This document shows positions 14,978-23,036 of a stretch of DNA of 29,017 nucleotides, one piece after another. The stretch covers positions 1-29,017 of the forward strand of contig JAIRYL010000158.1 in NCBI GenBank assembly GCA_031267775.1, read 5' to 3'. The stretch is from Tannerellaceae bacterium. Its GTDB lineage: Bacteria > Bacteroidota > Bacteroidia > Bacteroidales > Tannerellaceae. The notes below the pieces were generated by a model that did not search any database, was not told where the DNA came from, and worked only from the letters and a program-made list of their open reading frames with translations. The number at the start of each line of letters is the position of its first letter. The stretch's first letter is position 1. A program made the position numbers and the translations under genes.

Positions 14978-17104
14978 TCATTTTATTAAATCTACACGTC
15001 CTTGCACTTCTGTTAAGACTTGTTTTGCAATAGAACTTGATAGTCCTGTGTAATGTGAGAATTGCATCGAAGATGTTGCGCGTCCGGAAGTAATCGTACG
15101 CAAAGCCGTTACATAACCAAAGGTTTCAGCCAATGGCACTTTTGCTTTCACAATACGAGCTCCGGTACGGCTTGTTTCCATACCTTCCACTTGTCCGCGA
15201 CGTTTATTCAGGTCTCCAATCACATCTCCCATACTTTCTTCCGGAGTAACCACTTCTATTTTCATGATTGGCTCCATCAAGATTGGTCCGGCTTTTTCCG
15301 ATGCGCTTTTGAATGCCTGAATAGCGCATATTTCAAAAGATAACTGGTCTGAGTCCACTGTATGGTATGAACCGTCGATAAGCGTAACTTTCAACTGATC
15401 TAACGGATATCCAGCCAATACTCCATTTTTCATGGCCTTCAAGAAACCTTTTTGAACAGATGGAATAAATTCTTTTGGAATATTTCCTCCTTTCACTTCG
15501 TCTATAAATTGCAATTCGCCTTCAAAACCTGAATCCGCCGGTTCAACACGAACAATGATATCGGCAAATTTACCACGCCCGCCAGATTGCTTTTTATAAA
15601 CTTCACGAAGTTCAATCGATTTAGTAATAGCCTCTTTATATGTTACTTGCGGACGTCCCTGATTACATTCTACCTTAAACTCGCGACGCAGACGGTCGAT
15701 AATAATATCAAGGTGAAGTTCTCCCATGCCGCTGATTATTGTTTGTCCTGTTTCTTCACTAGTTTGAACACGGAAAGTAGGATCTTCTTCAGCCAATTTA
15801 GCCAATCCCATACCTAATTTATCCAGATCTTTCTGCGTTTTAGGTTCAACGGCAATACCAATAACCGGCTCCGGAAATTCCATGGATTCCAGCACAATCG
15901 GATGGCTTTCGTCACAAAGCGTATCCCCTGTACGAATATCTTTAAAACCAACGCCTGCACCGATATCGCCACAACCAATCAATTCCATTGGATTTTGTTT
16001 GTTGGAGTGCATCTGGAACAAACGTGAAATACGTTCTTTCTTTTCAGAGCGCGAATTATATATGTATGAACCGGCATGTAATTCTCCGGCATATACGCGG
16101 AAGAAGCATAAGCGTCCTACATACGGGTCGGTAGCAATCTTAAAAGCCAAAGCGGTCAATGGTTCGCCGGACTGAGGTTTACGAACAATTTTCTGGTCGG
16201 GATCTCTTGGGTCTGTACCTTCGATAGAATCCGTATCCATCGGGCTTGGCAAATAAGCGCAAACCGAATCCAACAATGTCTGAACGCCTTTGTTTTTAAA
16301 AGATGAACCGCAAATCATCGGATTAATCTGCATAGCTAATGTTCCTTTACGAATAGCTACCCTGATTTCATCCTCCGTAATAGTAGAAGGATCGTCAAAG
16401 TATTTTTCCATCAAGGCGTCGTCGCATTCAGCCAATGTTTCAAGCATTTTTTCTCTCCATTCATCAGCTTCATCCTTCAAATCGGCAGGAATTTCTTCTA
16501 CTGAATATTCAGCGCCCATTGTTTCGTCATGCCAAAAGGTAGCCTTCATAGTTACCAAATCTACCACCCCTTTAAATTTTTCTTCTGCACCGATAGGAAT
16601 TTGTATCGGACAAGGATTAGCGCCTAATACATCTTTAACCTGACGAACTACTTCAAAAAAGTTAGCGCCGGAACGGTCCATTTTATTTACATAACCAATT
16701 CTCGGCACATTATATTTATCAGCCTGCCGCCATACGGTTTCAGACTGAGGTTCTACGCCTCCTACTGCACAAAATGCAGCGACAGCTCCGTCTAAAATAC
16801 GTAAAGAACGTTCTACTTCAACAGTAAAGTCTACGTGACCCGGAGTGTCAATAAGATTTATTTTAAATTTATTATTATCGTAATTCCAAAAAGTTGTCGT
16901 AGCAGCAGAAGTGATGGTAATACCACGTTCCTGCTCCTGTTCCATCCAGTCCATAGTCGCAGCGCCGTCATGAACCTCGCCTATTTTGTGGGTCAGACCT
17001 GTGTAGAAAAGAATACGCTCGGAAGTTGTAGTCTTTCCTGCATCAATATGCGCCATGATACCGATATTTCTTGTAAATTTTAAAAGTTCGTCACTTTTTG
17101 CCAT
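14978..17104 (-). CDS. fusA: Elongation factor G
   Basis: EF-G is the GTPase that drives translocation of tRNA and mRNA. It has 708 residues, the full length. GTPase motifs are visible: AHIDAGKTTTSERIL (G1, about 18-32), DTPGHVDF (G3) and NKMDRSGANF (G4). Domain IV (about 490-610) and the C-terminal domain (MGDVIGDLNKRRGQVEGME) are intact. tuf does not follow, unlike in many Proteobacteria. An AGGAG lies about 14 bases before the ATG. Confidence 0.98.
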   Translation of the reverse strand: MAKSDELLKFTRNIGIMAHIDAGKTTTSERILFYTGLTHKIGEVHDGAATMDWMEQEQERGITITSAATTTFWNYDNNKFKINLIDTPGHVDFTVEVERSLRILDGAVAAFCAVGGVEPQSETVWRQADKYNVPRIGYVNKMDRSGANFFEVVRQVKDVLGANPCPIQIPIGAEEKFKGVVDLVTMKATFWHDETMGAEYSVEEIPADLKDEADEWREKMLETLAECDDALMEKYFDDPSTITEDEIRVAIRKGTLAMQINPMICGSSFKNKGVQTLLDSVCAYLPSPMDTDSIEGTDPRDPDQKIVRKPQSGEPLTALAFKIATDPYVGRLCFFRVYAGELHAGSYIYNSRSEKKERISRLFQMHSNKQNPMELIGCGDIGAGVGFKDIRTGDTLCDESHPIVLESMEFPEPVIGIAVEPKTQKDLDKLGMGLAKLAEEDPTFRVQTSEETGQTIISGMGELHLDIIIDRLRREFKVECNQGRPQVTYKEAITKSIELREVYKKQSGGRGKFADIIVRVEPADSGFEGELQFIDEVKGGNIPKEFIPSVQKGFLKAMKNGVLAGYPLDQLKVTLIDGSYHTVDSDQLSFEICAIQAFKSASEKAGPILMEPIMKIEVVTPEESMGDVIGDLNKRRGQVEGMETSRTGARIVKAKVPLAETFGYVTALRTITSGRATSSMQFSHYTGLSSSIAKQVLTEVQGRVDLIK

Positions 17105-17131
17105 TTTCTTTTTAATTCTCCTATTACTTAC

Positions 17132-17608
17132 TTAAAACCTAAAGTGGGCAAAAGCACGGTTGGCTTCTGCCATACGATGCATATCTTCTTTTCTTTTAAA
17201 AGCGCCACCTTGATTATTAAACGCATCTACAATCTCTGCAGATAATTTATCCGACATCGTTTTACCACCTCTCTTACGAGAAAAAATGATAAGATTTTTC
17301 ATTGAAATTGATTCTTTACGATCCGGGCGTATTTCAGTTGGAACCTGAAATGTAGCGCCTCCTACACGGCGGGATTTCACTTCGACTTGCGGCGTAATAT
17401 TATCAAGCGCGGCTTTCCAAATTTCGAGTGCGGATTTTTCTTCGTTTGGCAATTTAGTCTTTACATTTTCCAAAGCAGAATAAAAAATATCATAAGCGAT
17501 ATTCTTCTTGCCATCATACATTAAATGGTTTACAAATTTCGTAACCTTTACATCGCCGAAAACAGGATCTGGTAATACCTGTCTTTTTTTTGGTTTTGCT
17601 TTTCTCAT
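17132..17608 (-). CDS. rpsG: 30S ribosomal protein S7
   Basis: S7 is the assembly initiator of the 30S head and represses the str operon in E. coli. It has 158 residues: MRKAKPKKRQVLPDPVFGD, KVTKFVNHLMYDGKKNIAYD, then EVKSRRVGGATFQVPTEIRP and the C-terminal KREDMH-type KRKEDMHRMAEANRAFAHFR. It follows a 155-bp gap after rpsL. Confidence 0.98.
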   Translation of the reverse strand: MRKAKPKKRQVLPDPVFGDVKVTKFVNHLMYDGKKNIAYDIFYSALENVKTKLPNEEKSALEIWKAALDNITPQVEVKSRRVGGATFQVPTEIRPDRKESISMKNLIIFSRKRGGKTMSDKLSAEIVDAFNNQGGAFKRKEDMHRMAEANRAFAHFRF

Positions 17609-17763
17609 TTTGTTTTCAACATTTTTGTTTTTGTTTCTTGGTTGCCTCTGTTTCTTTAGCCTTCAACGATTCCTCCGAATCATTTACTCAACCCTAATAA
17701 GCCTTTCCAAATAACTCAAACCAGCTTAATACTTAATTTAAAATTTCAGTTTGAAGGGATAAA
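17609..17763 (-). promoter_or_regulatory. rpsL-rpsG gap, candidate S7 control region
   Basis: This 155-bp gap has no -7 promoter box that I can see. GATTC and GAATC (17668-17672 and 17677-17681) form a small stem whose loop is GGAG. In E. coli the equivalent rpsL-rpsG gap is where S7 binds its mRNA. A 17-codon Lys-rich reading frame starting with TTG at 17666, 5 bases after GGAGG, ends at 17616; it may be chance. Confidence 0.35.
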
Positions 17764-18171
17764 TTACTTCTTCTTATTCTTATTATTAACGACAGCGCCT
17801 GGTTTTGGACGCTTAGCTCCATATTTAGAGCGCCTTTGCGTACGACCATTTACTCCGGCTGTATCCAACGTTCCACGCACAATATGATAGCGTACCCCCG
17901 GAAGATCTTTCACACGTCCGCCACGTACAAGCACAATTGAGTGTTCTTGTAAGTTATGTCCTTCTCCCGGAATATAAGAGTTCACCTCTTTACCATTTGT
18001 TAAACGTACTCTCGCTACTTTACGCATTGCGGAGTTAGGCTTTTTAGGGGTTGTTGTATACACTCTCACGCATACGCCACGTCTTTGCGGACAAGCGTCC
18101 AATGCCGGAGATTTACCTTTAACCACCAAAGTTTCCCTTCCTTTTCTCACTAATTGCTGAATTGTAGGCAT
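17764..18171 (-). CDS. rpsL: 30S ribosomal protein S12
   Basis: S12 shapes the decoding centre. It has 135 residues, starts MPTIQQLVRKGRETLVVKG and contains TTPKKPNSAMRKVARVRLTN and VRGGRVKDLPGVRYHIVRG. The Lys residues matching E. coli K43 and K88, the common streptomycin-resistance sites, are unchanged. The tail is basic. It is the first gene of the 33-gene block, downstream of two candidate promoters. Confidence 0.98.
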   Translation of the reverse strand: MPTIQQLVRKGRETLVVKGKSPALDACPQRRGVCVRVYTTTPKKPNSAMRKVARVRLTNGKEVNSYIPGEGHNLQEHSIVLVRGGRVKDLPGVRYHIVRGTLDTAGVNGRTQRRSKYGAKRPKPGAVVNNKNKKK

Positions 18172-18238
18172 TTTTTTTCTTTTTAAACTTTGAATGTATT
18201 TTAAATGTTATTTCTTCCGTTTTTTAAATTTCAGGCTG

Positions 18239-18246
18239 CAAAAATA
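18239..18246 (-). promoter_or_regulatory. Candidate rpsL promoter, proximal (-7 box)
   Basis: The minus strand reads TATTTTTG followed by CAGCC, a full match to the Bacteroidetes -7 consensus TAnnTTTG. It lies 67 bases before the rpsL ATG. The -33 region is poor (CTGG, 18 bases away). Confidence 0.6.
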
Positions 18247-18312
18247 CACATTATTTCCGAATAACCAGCAGGTTAGATATGAAATATATGTTTTTTTAGC
18301 GTGAAAACGGCA

Positions 18313-18320
18313 CAAAGGTA
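18313..18320 (-). promoter_or_regulatory. Candidate rpsL promoter, distal (-7 box)
   Basis: The minus strand reads TACCTTTG, a full match to TAnnTTTG, with CTTG 22 bases upstream as a possible -33 element. It would give a leader of about 130 bases before rpsL. Tandem promoters would suit a highly expressed ribosomal operon. Confidence 0.55.
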
Positions 18321-18413
18321 GCTATTTGTTCCCTTTGCACGACAAGTGGCTCTGCACTATTTCAATATATTTAAGCTTTTTTTAATATTTCGGATGCATC
18401 TATACAATCCCAA

Positions 18414-18442
18414 AAACCGGTTTGTCCGTTAGGAGGCCTCCT
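18414..18442. repeat. Two adjacent perfect palindromes
   Basis: AAACCGGTTT (18414-18423) and AGGAGGCCTCCT (18431-18442) are each self-complementary and lie 7 bases apart, just left of the transposase remnant. They may be IS-related debris or an operator for the MFS gene. Confidence 0.4.
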
Positions 18443-18446
18443 TAGT

Positions 18447-18569
18447 ATGGATATGTCTCCTGCTTTTATATCGGGAGTTATGGATAATCTGCCTGCCGTC
18501 TGTTTGGTTTTTGATAAATTTCATAGAATTCCTTATGCTTCGGTATCTGTTCATAAAATTAAACAGTAA
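18447..18569 (+). pseudogene. ISL3-family transposase remnant
   Basis: Reading ATG at 18447 gives 40 codons to a TAA at 18567: MDMSPAFISGVMDNLPAVCL then VFDKFHRIPYASVSVHKIKQ. The run DMSPAFIxGV...LP...FDKFH matches, from memory, the catalytic-region signature of ISL3-family (DDE) transposases, whose intact proteins have about 400 or more residues. Everything before and after this block is gone, and no terminal inverted repeats were recognised. It is therefore debris of an old insertion in the gap between rpsL and the MFS gene. Translation is unlikely. Confidence 0.65.
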
Positions 18570-18600
18570 CTTTATCAGTAAATAAAAAAACGACTCAACG

Positions 18601-19770
18601 ATGAATAATAACAATGGATTTTATACGAAAATTCTTCCTGTAATGCTATCCTTTTTTTGTATGGGATTTGTAGATATGGTTGGAACGGCAACCAACTATG
18701 CCCAAAAAGACTTGGGATTGGACGAGACAACTGCGAATTTATTTCCTTCAATGGTTTTCTTTTGGTTCCTGATTTTTTCGGTTCCTACAGGAACATTCAT
18801 GTCTCGAATAGGAAGAAAAAAAACGGTGCTTGTCAGTTTATTGGTAACTGCCCTGTCGATGATAATCCCGTTTGTATGGTATAACAAAACATCGCTTATT
18901 ATAACCTTTTCTTTATTAGGAATAGGTAATACACTCATGCAAGTTTCGTTAAATCCGCTACTATCAAGCATTGTAAAAGGCGATAAGCTGGCGAGTTCGT
19001 TTACTCTTGGGCAATTTGTAAAAGCAATCGCATCATTCAGCGCTCCGATTATAGCTACCAGCGCTTCGTTGATGTTTGACGACTGGCGTATGATTTACCC
19101 CTTATTTCTGACAGTATCGGCGATAACAGTGATATGGCTTGGAATAACCCGTATTGACGAGCAGAAAAAAGATGGTAGAGGTATTACCTTTTTCGAATGT
19201 TTTAAGCTTTTGGGAAATGGAACTATATTGCTCTGCTTTTTAGGTATTATGTGTCTTGTAGGTATTGATGTTGGAACGAATGTTACCTCTCCCAGAATCT
19301 TAATGGAAAGACTCGACTTAACAAACCTTGACGATGCAAATTATGCAACCAGCGTTTATTTTGCTTTTCGTACAGCCGGTTGTTTTCTTGGAGCTTTTAT
19401 TCTGGCGCGTTATTCGGCGAAAAAGTTTTTTGGATTAAGCGTATTTTGTATGGCTTTGGGTATGGGCGGCCTCTACTTTTTACAAAGCGAACTTATTTTA
19501 TGCGCGTGCATAGGTCTGATTGGTTTTGGCAACTCTAATGTATTCTCTATTATATTATCGCACGCGATGCTTTATATGCCTGACAAGAAAAATGAAATAT
19601 CGGGGCTTATGATAATGGGATTATTTGGCGGTACTGTATTTCCGTTTTTGATGGGATATGCAACCAAGACACTTCATTCACAGGCAGGAGCGCTACTAAT
19701 TATGAGTATAGGAGTTATATATCTGCTATTCCTTGCAATACGGATAAGAGACAACGTAAATTCTATTTGA
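18601..19770 (+). CDS. MFS transporter, FucP-like sugar permease
   Basis: This 389-residue inner-membrane protein has about 12 hydrophobic segments. The opening KILPVMLSFFCMGFVDMVGT and the loop motif GTFMSRIGRKKTVL (about 64-77, MFS motif A) place it in the major facilitator superfamily. Segment order and length resemble the fucose/glucose/galactose H+ symporter group common in Bacteroidetes. The substrate cannot be told from sequence alone. It stands alone, divergent from rpsL, after a gap with an IS remnant. A weak -7-like TAACTTTA lies at 18567-18574. It ends 30 bases from the convergent nucleotidyltransferase fusion gene. Confidence 0.85.
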   Translation: MNNNNGFYTKILPVMLSFFCMGFVDMVGTATNYAQKDLGLDETTANLFPSMVFFWFLIFSVPTGTFMSRIGRKKTVLVSLLVTALSMIIPFVWYNKTSLIITFSLLGIGNTLMQVSLNPLLSSIVKGDKLASSFTLGQFVKAIASFSAPIIATSASLMFDDWRMIYPLFLTVSAITVIWLGITRIDEQKKDGRGITFFECFKLLGNGTILLCFLGIMCLVGIDVGTNVTSPRILMERLDLTNLDDANYATSVYFAFRTAGCFLGAFILARYSAKKFFGLSVFCMALGMGGLYFLQSELILCACIGLIGFGNSNVFSIILSHAMLYMPDKKNEISGLMIMGLFGGTVFPFLMGYATKTLHSQAGALLIMSIGVIYLLFLAIRIRDNVNSI

Positions 19771-19800
19771 TAAAAACAATAAAGAATAGCAGCTTATCCC

Positions 19801-21615
19801 TTACTTGTCAAGTTGCCGGAGCGCTTTTATCAGTTGATTGTTATCCTTTTCATTCCTAATGGCTATGCGTATATAGGGCATGGAATGAAAAGCAGCTTTG
19901 TTTGAGCAATCTTTTATCAATATATTATACGAATAAAGAAGCTGTCCGCTCAGTTCTTTTGCCGAATATTTTTTAGTAATCTCGCATAAAAAATAATTTG
20001 CCGACGAAGGGATAATACGCAGGAAAGAGATTGTTTCCAATAAGGAAAAGAAGCGGTTTCTCTCATTAACAAAGTTCAGGCAAGCTTGCTCGTATATATC
20101 CTGATATTTGGTAAATATCTGCATAAAGAACTCGGCAAAGGAGTTGATATTCCAAATAGAGACTTCCTTCTTTATTTTATTTATTAATTCTATATTTCCC
20201 GAAGCCATAAAACCCAGCCTCAGTCCCGGCACGCCGTATGATTTGGAAATACTTTTAACAACTACCAGTTGCGGATTATCATATAAATAGTCTTTGTTAA
20301 AGAGCGTAAACCGTTTATTGCTATCTGCAAAATCTATAAATGATTCATCTACAAGTAATGTTATTCCTTTTTCTTTGGTCCATATTATAAGCTTCAATAA
20401 TTCGGCCTCCCTTATTAAATTTCCGGAAGGATTATCCGGGTTGATAATAAATAGTTGCTTAATATCCTTTTCATGAAAGAAAACCATGAGATCGGCGGCG
20501 GTATAGGAAAAGTCTCCGTTTGCCGGAATAAATGCTACTTTATTAGCCAAGGCCAGCCTGTTGGGATATTCTTCAAAGGTAGGAAGTATTACGCCTGTTT
20601 TTACGCTGTTAAGCCGGATATAAGCGCTTATTAATTCTGCCGCGCCATTTCCCACCGCAATCTGATTGGGGTATACATTTGCAAACCTGGCGGCCAGTTG
20701 GGCATTTACGCCCATTCCCGACGGATATTCCGTTAATAAAATATCGAAATTAGACGACATTTCTTCTTTCATTCGCTCATCGGGAAAGTAAGGGTTGACC
20801 AAATAGCAAAAATCTGTCGTCTGCGGAAAGCGCCAATAGCCTCCATACCGTTTTCCATATAATGCATACGCTTCATCTTCCGATGCAAAAAGCGCTTCGG
20901 CGTTATTTAAATCCTGTTCGTCGTCTATTTCATACCACTTTTCGTTAGCGACAGGCATGCCTTTAAGTTCGGGCTTATCCAGCAGGGATATAACCCGTAA
21001 AACCTGCTCGTAATATTCATTATTTCCCAGCGCCTTGCTGTATGCTTCGAGGAACGGGACATATTTATTGGACGAAAAATCAACGCTGAACTTATAAATA
21101 TTTACGGTTTTGTAATAGATGTCTTTCTCGCTAAACTTAAATGCTTTCTTGGGAATAAAATTCAGGATATTATCGTCTTCGTCAAGCGTGACAACCGTTC
21201 CGTCCATCCAGCTTTGATACTTGGCTACAACGGTCAGGTTAGGATAAGGATTCTTTAGCAGCTTCTTTATGATTTGCCCGGAGAATATGAGATCCGATTC
21301 GAGAAGGATTGTTTCGTCTTCCATTAAATATTCGCGAGCAAGATATAATGAATAGATATTATTTGTTTTATCATATATATTATTTTCTACATACAGGATG
21401 GGTTTTCCCTGAAACGTATTTCCTATGAACTTTTTCAGATTTTCGCCTTTATACCCGATAACTATAATAATACGCGCTATATTTTCAGCCGTAAGCTGGG
21501 TAAGCATACGTTCTATTAATGTCCGTGAATGGACTTTAATCATACATTTGGTATTATCTTTGGTGAGGTCGCCCAGGCGTTTACCCATGCCTGCCGCTAA
21601 TATAATCGCTTGCAT
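19801..21615 (-). CDS. LicC-like nucleotidyltransferase fused to PLP-dependent aminotransferase/decarboxylase
   Basis: This 604-residue cytosolic protein has two enzymes. Residues 1-245 form a LicC-like nucleotidyltransferase: IILAAGMGKRLGDLTKDNTK (4-23), NNIYSLYLA (85-93), the metal-site ESD (106-108) and WYEIDDEQDL (227-236). LicC makes CDP-choline from CTP and phosphocholine. Residues ~260-604 are a fold-type-I PLP enzyme like HisC or CobD: NPDNPSGN (392-399), DESFIDF (423-429), Schiff-base Lys458 in SISKSYGVPGLRLG, and RIAIR (583-587). All key residues are present in both halves. FrbH of FR-900098 biosynthesis is a known fusion of this general type. Aminotransferase versus phospho-amino-acid decarboxylase cannot be decided by eye; the product is probably a CMP-activated amino-alcohol phosphate or phosphonate (inference). 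Confidence 0.85.
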   Translation of the reverse strand: MQAIILAAGMGKRLGDLTKDNTKCMIKVHSRTLIERMLTQLTAENIARIIIVIGYKGENLKKFIGNTFQGKPILYVENNIYDKTNNIYSLYLAREYLMEDETILLESDLIFSGQIIKKLLKNPYPNLTVVAKYQSWMDGTVVTLDEDDNILNFIPKKAFKFSEKDIYYKTVNIYKFSVDFSSNKYVPFLEAYSKALGNNEYYEQVLRVISLLDKPELKGMPVANEKWYEIDDEQDLNNAEALFASEDEAYALYGKRYGGYWRFPQTTDFCYLVNPYFPDERMKEEMSSNFDILLTEYPSGMGVNAQLAARFANVYPNQIAVGNGAAELISAYIRLNSVKTGVILPTFEEYPNRLALANKVAFIPANGDFSYTAADLMVFFHEKDIKQLFIINPDNPSGNLIREAELLKLIIWTKEKGITLLVDESFIDFADSNKRFTLFNKDYLYDNPQLVVVKSISKSYGVPGLRLGFMASGNIELINKIKKEVSIWNINSFAEFFMQIFTKYQDIYEQACLNFVNERNRFFSLLETISFLRIIPSSANYFLCEITKKYSAKELSGQLLYSYNILIKDCSNKAAFHSMPYIRIAIRNEKDNNQLIKALRQLDK

Positions 21616-21656
21616 TTTTACAGTTGATTTTTTAACTCTGTATTCTAAAAGAAATA

Positions 21657-21664
21657 CAAAAATA
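21657..21664 (-). promoter_or_regulatory. Promoter -7 box of the nucleotidyltransferase fusion gene
   Basis: The minus strand reads TATTTTTG (full TAnnTTTG match), 41 bases before the ATG at 21615. No good -33 box is present. It lies only 13 bases from the oppositely oriented ugd -7 box. Confidence 0.55.
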
Positions 21665-21677
21665 GCGAATTATCCCC

Positions 21678-21685
21678 TATCTTTG
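21678..21685 (+). promoter_or_regulatory. Promoter -7 box of ugd
   Basis: TATCTTTG followed by CAG is a full match to TAnnTTTG, 26 bases before the ugd ATG. The expected -33 region overlaps the opposing -7 box and has no TTG. Confidence 0.6.
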
Positions 21686-21711
21686 CAGAAAAACAACAAA
21701 AGATTCATGAT

Positions 21712-23025
21712 ATGAAAATAGCTATCGTTGGCACAGGTTACGTGGGTTTGGTAACCGGCGCTTGTTTCGCCGAAATGGGAATGGAGATTTACTGCGTAGA
21801 TGTGGATAAACTGAAAATAGAAAATCTGAAGAAAGGTATCATTCCTATTTTTGAGCCGGGCCTGGAAGATATGGTATGCCGCAACGCGCAGGCCGGGCGG
21901 TTGAAGTTTACTACCGACTTAAAAGAATGTATCAACGATGTGGAAGTGATATTCAGCGCCGTAGGAACTCCTCCCGGCGAAGATGGCAGCGCAGACCTGA
22001 AATATGTATTGGAAGTAGCTCGCGAAGTAGGGCGCAGTATGAATCGATACCTGTTAATCGTTACCAAAAGCACGGTGCCGGTGGGTACGGCTCAAAAGGT
22101 AAAACAGGCTATACAGGAAGAATTGGATAAACGGAAGCTACCGGTTGAATTTGACATTGCGTCTAATCCCGAGTTTTTGAAAGAAGGCGCCGCTATCAAA
22201 GACTTTATGAGCCCCGACCGGGTGGTGGTGGGCGTAGAGTCGGAAAGAGCGGAAAAGGTAATGTCTAAATTATACCGTCCGTTTCTGCTGAATAATTTCC
22301 GCGTTATCTTTATGGATGTGCCATCGGCTGAAATGACAAAATATGCGGCCAATGCGATGCTGGCTACCCGTATCAGTTTTATGAACGACATTGCCAACCT
22401 GTGCGAAATTGTTGGGGCGGACGTAAATATGGTGCGCAAAGGTATTGGTTCGGACGCCCGGATTGGCAGCCATTTTTTGTATCCCGGCTGCGGTTACGGC
22501 GGGTCGTGCTTCCCCAAAGATGTAAAAGCGCTGATCCATACGGCACGCGAAAACAGGTATGCGATGCGTATTTTGCAGGCGGTAGAAGATGTGAATGAAG
22601 ACCAGAAAAATATTCTCTTCCATAAATTGGAAAAACATTTTGAGGGAGAGATTAAAGGCAAACGGGTTGCTCTGTGGGGACTGGCTTTTAAACCCGAAAC
22701 AGATGATATGCGCGAAGCGCCGTCTTTGGCGCTGATAGAAAAACTGCTGGCACGGGGATGCCAGGTGGCCACTTACGATCCGGTAGCTATGGAGGAGGCT
22801 AAAAGACTGTATGGCGATAACATACATTATGCCCAAAATATATATGAAACCGTAGTAGACGCCGACGCCCTTATAGTAGTGACCGAATGGAAAGAATTTC
22901 GTTTACCTTCGTGGCAAGTGGTGAAGAAACTTATGACTACGCCGCTGATTTTAGACGGGCGAAATATATATGACTTCAAGGAACTGGAAGAAAACGGGTT
23001 TGCCTATCACTGCATCGGCCGATAA
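21712..23025 (+). CDS. ugd: UDP-glucose 6-dehydrogenase
   Basis: The enzyme oxidises UDP-glucose to UDP-glucuronate with two NAD+, feeding capsule, exopolysaccharide and LPS sugars. It has 437 residues. The N-terminal Rossmann motif is IVGTGYVGLVTGACFAEMG (5-23). Catalytic residues are Lys210 (EMTKYAANA), Cys266 and Asp270 in GCGYGGSCFPKDVKAL. The C-terminal UDP-binding domain contains WGLAFKPETDDMREAPS (322-338). Related GDP-mannose or UDP-ManNAc dehydrogenases share this fold; the GGSCFPKD and ADDMRE-type motifs fit Ugd best. It is divergent from the fusion gene and convergent, 11 bases away, with the opine-dehydrogenase gene. Confidence 0.95.
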   Translation: MKIAIVGTGYVGLVTGACFAEMGMEIYCVDVDKLKIENLKKGIIPIFEPGLEDMVCRNAQAGRLKFTTDLKECINDVEVIFSAVGTPPGEDGSADLKYVLEVAREVGRSMNRYLLIVTKSTVPVGTAQKVKQAIQEELDKRKLPVEFDIASNPEFLKEGAAIKDFMSPDRVVVGVESERAEKVMSKLYRPFLLNNFRVIFMDVPSAEMTKYAANAMLATRISFMNDIANLCEIVGADVNMVRKGIGSDARIGSHFLYPGCGYGGSCFPKDVKALIHTARENRYAMRILQAVEDVNEDQKNILFHKLEKHFEGEIKGKRVALWGLAFKPETDDMREAPSLALIEKLLARGCQVATYDPVAMEEAKRLYGDNIHYAQNIYETVVDADALIVVTEWKEFRLPSWQVVKKLMTTPLILDGRNIYDFKELEENGFAYHCIGR

Positions 23026-23036
23026 ATAACGCCGCC

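Noticed and set aside
17764..18171. Streptomycin-resistance change in rpsL
   Set aside because: The Lys residues matching K43 and K88 of E. coli are unchanged.
18429..18614. Minus-strand 61-codon frame before the MFS gene
   Set aside because: It is antisense to the transposase remnant, low-complexity, and overlaps the MFS start.
22270..22836. Minus-strand open frame of 188 codons
   Set aside because: It is inside ugd in the antisense direction, with no recognisable domain or promoter.
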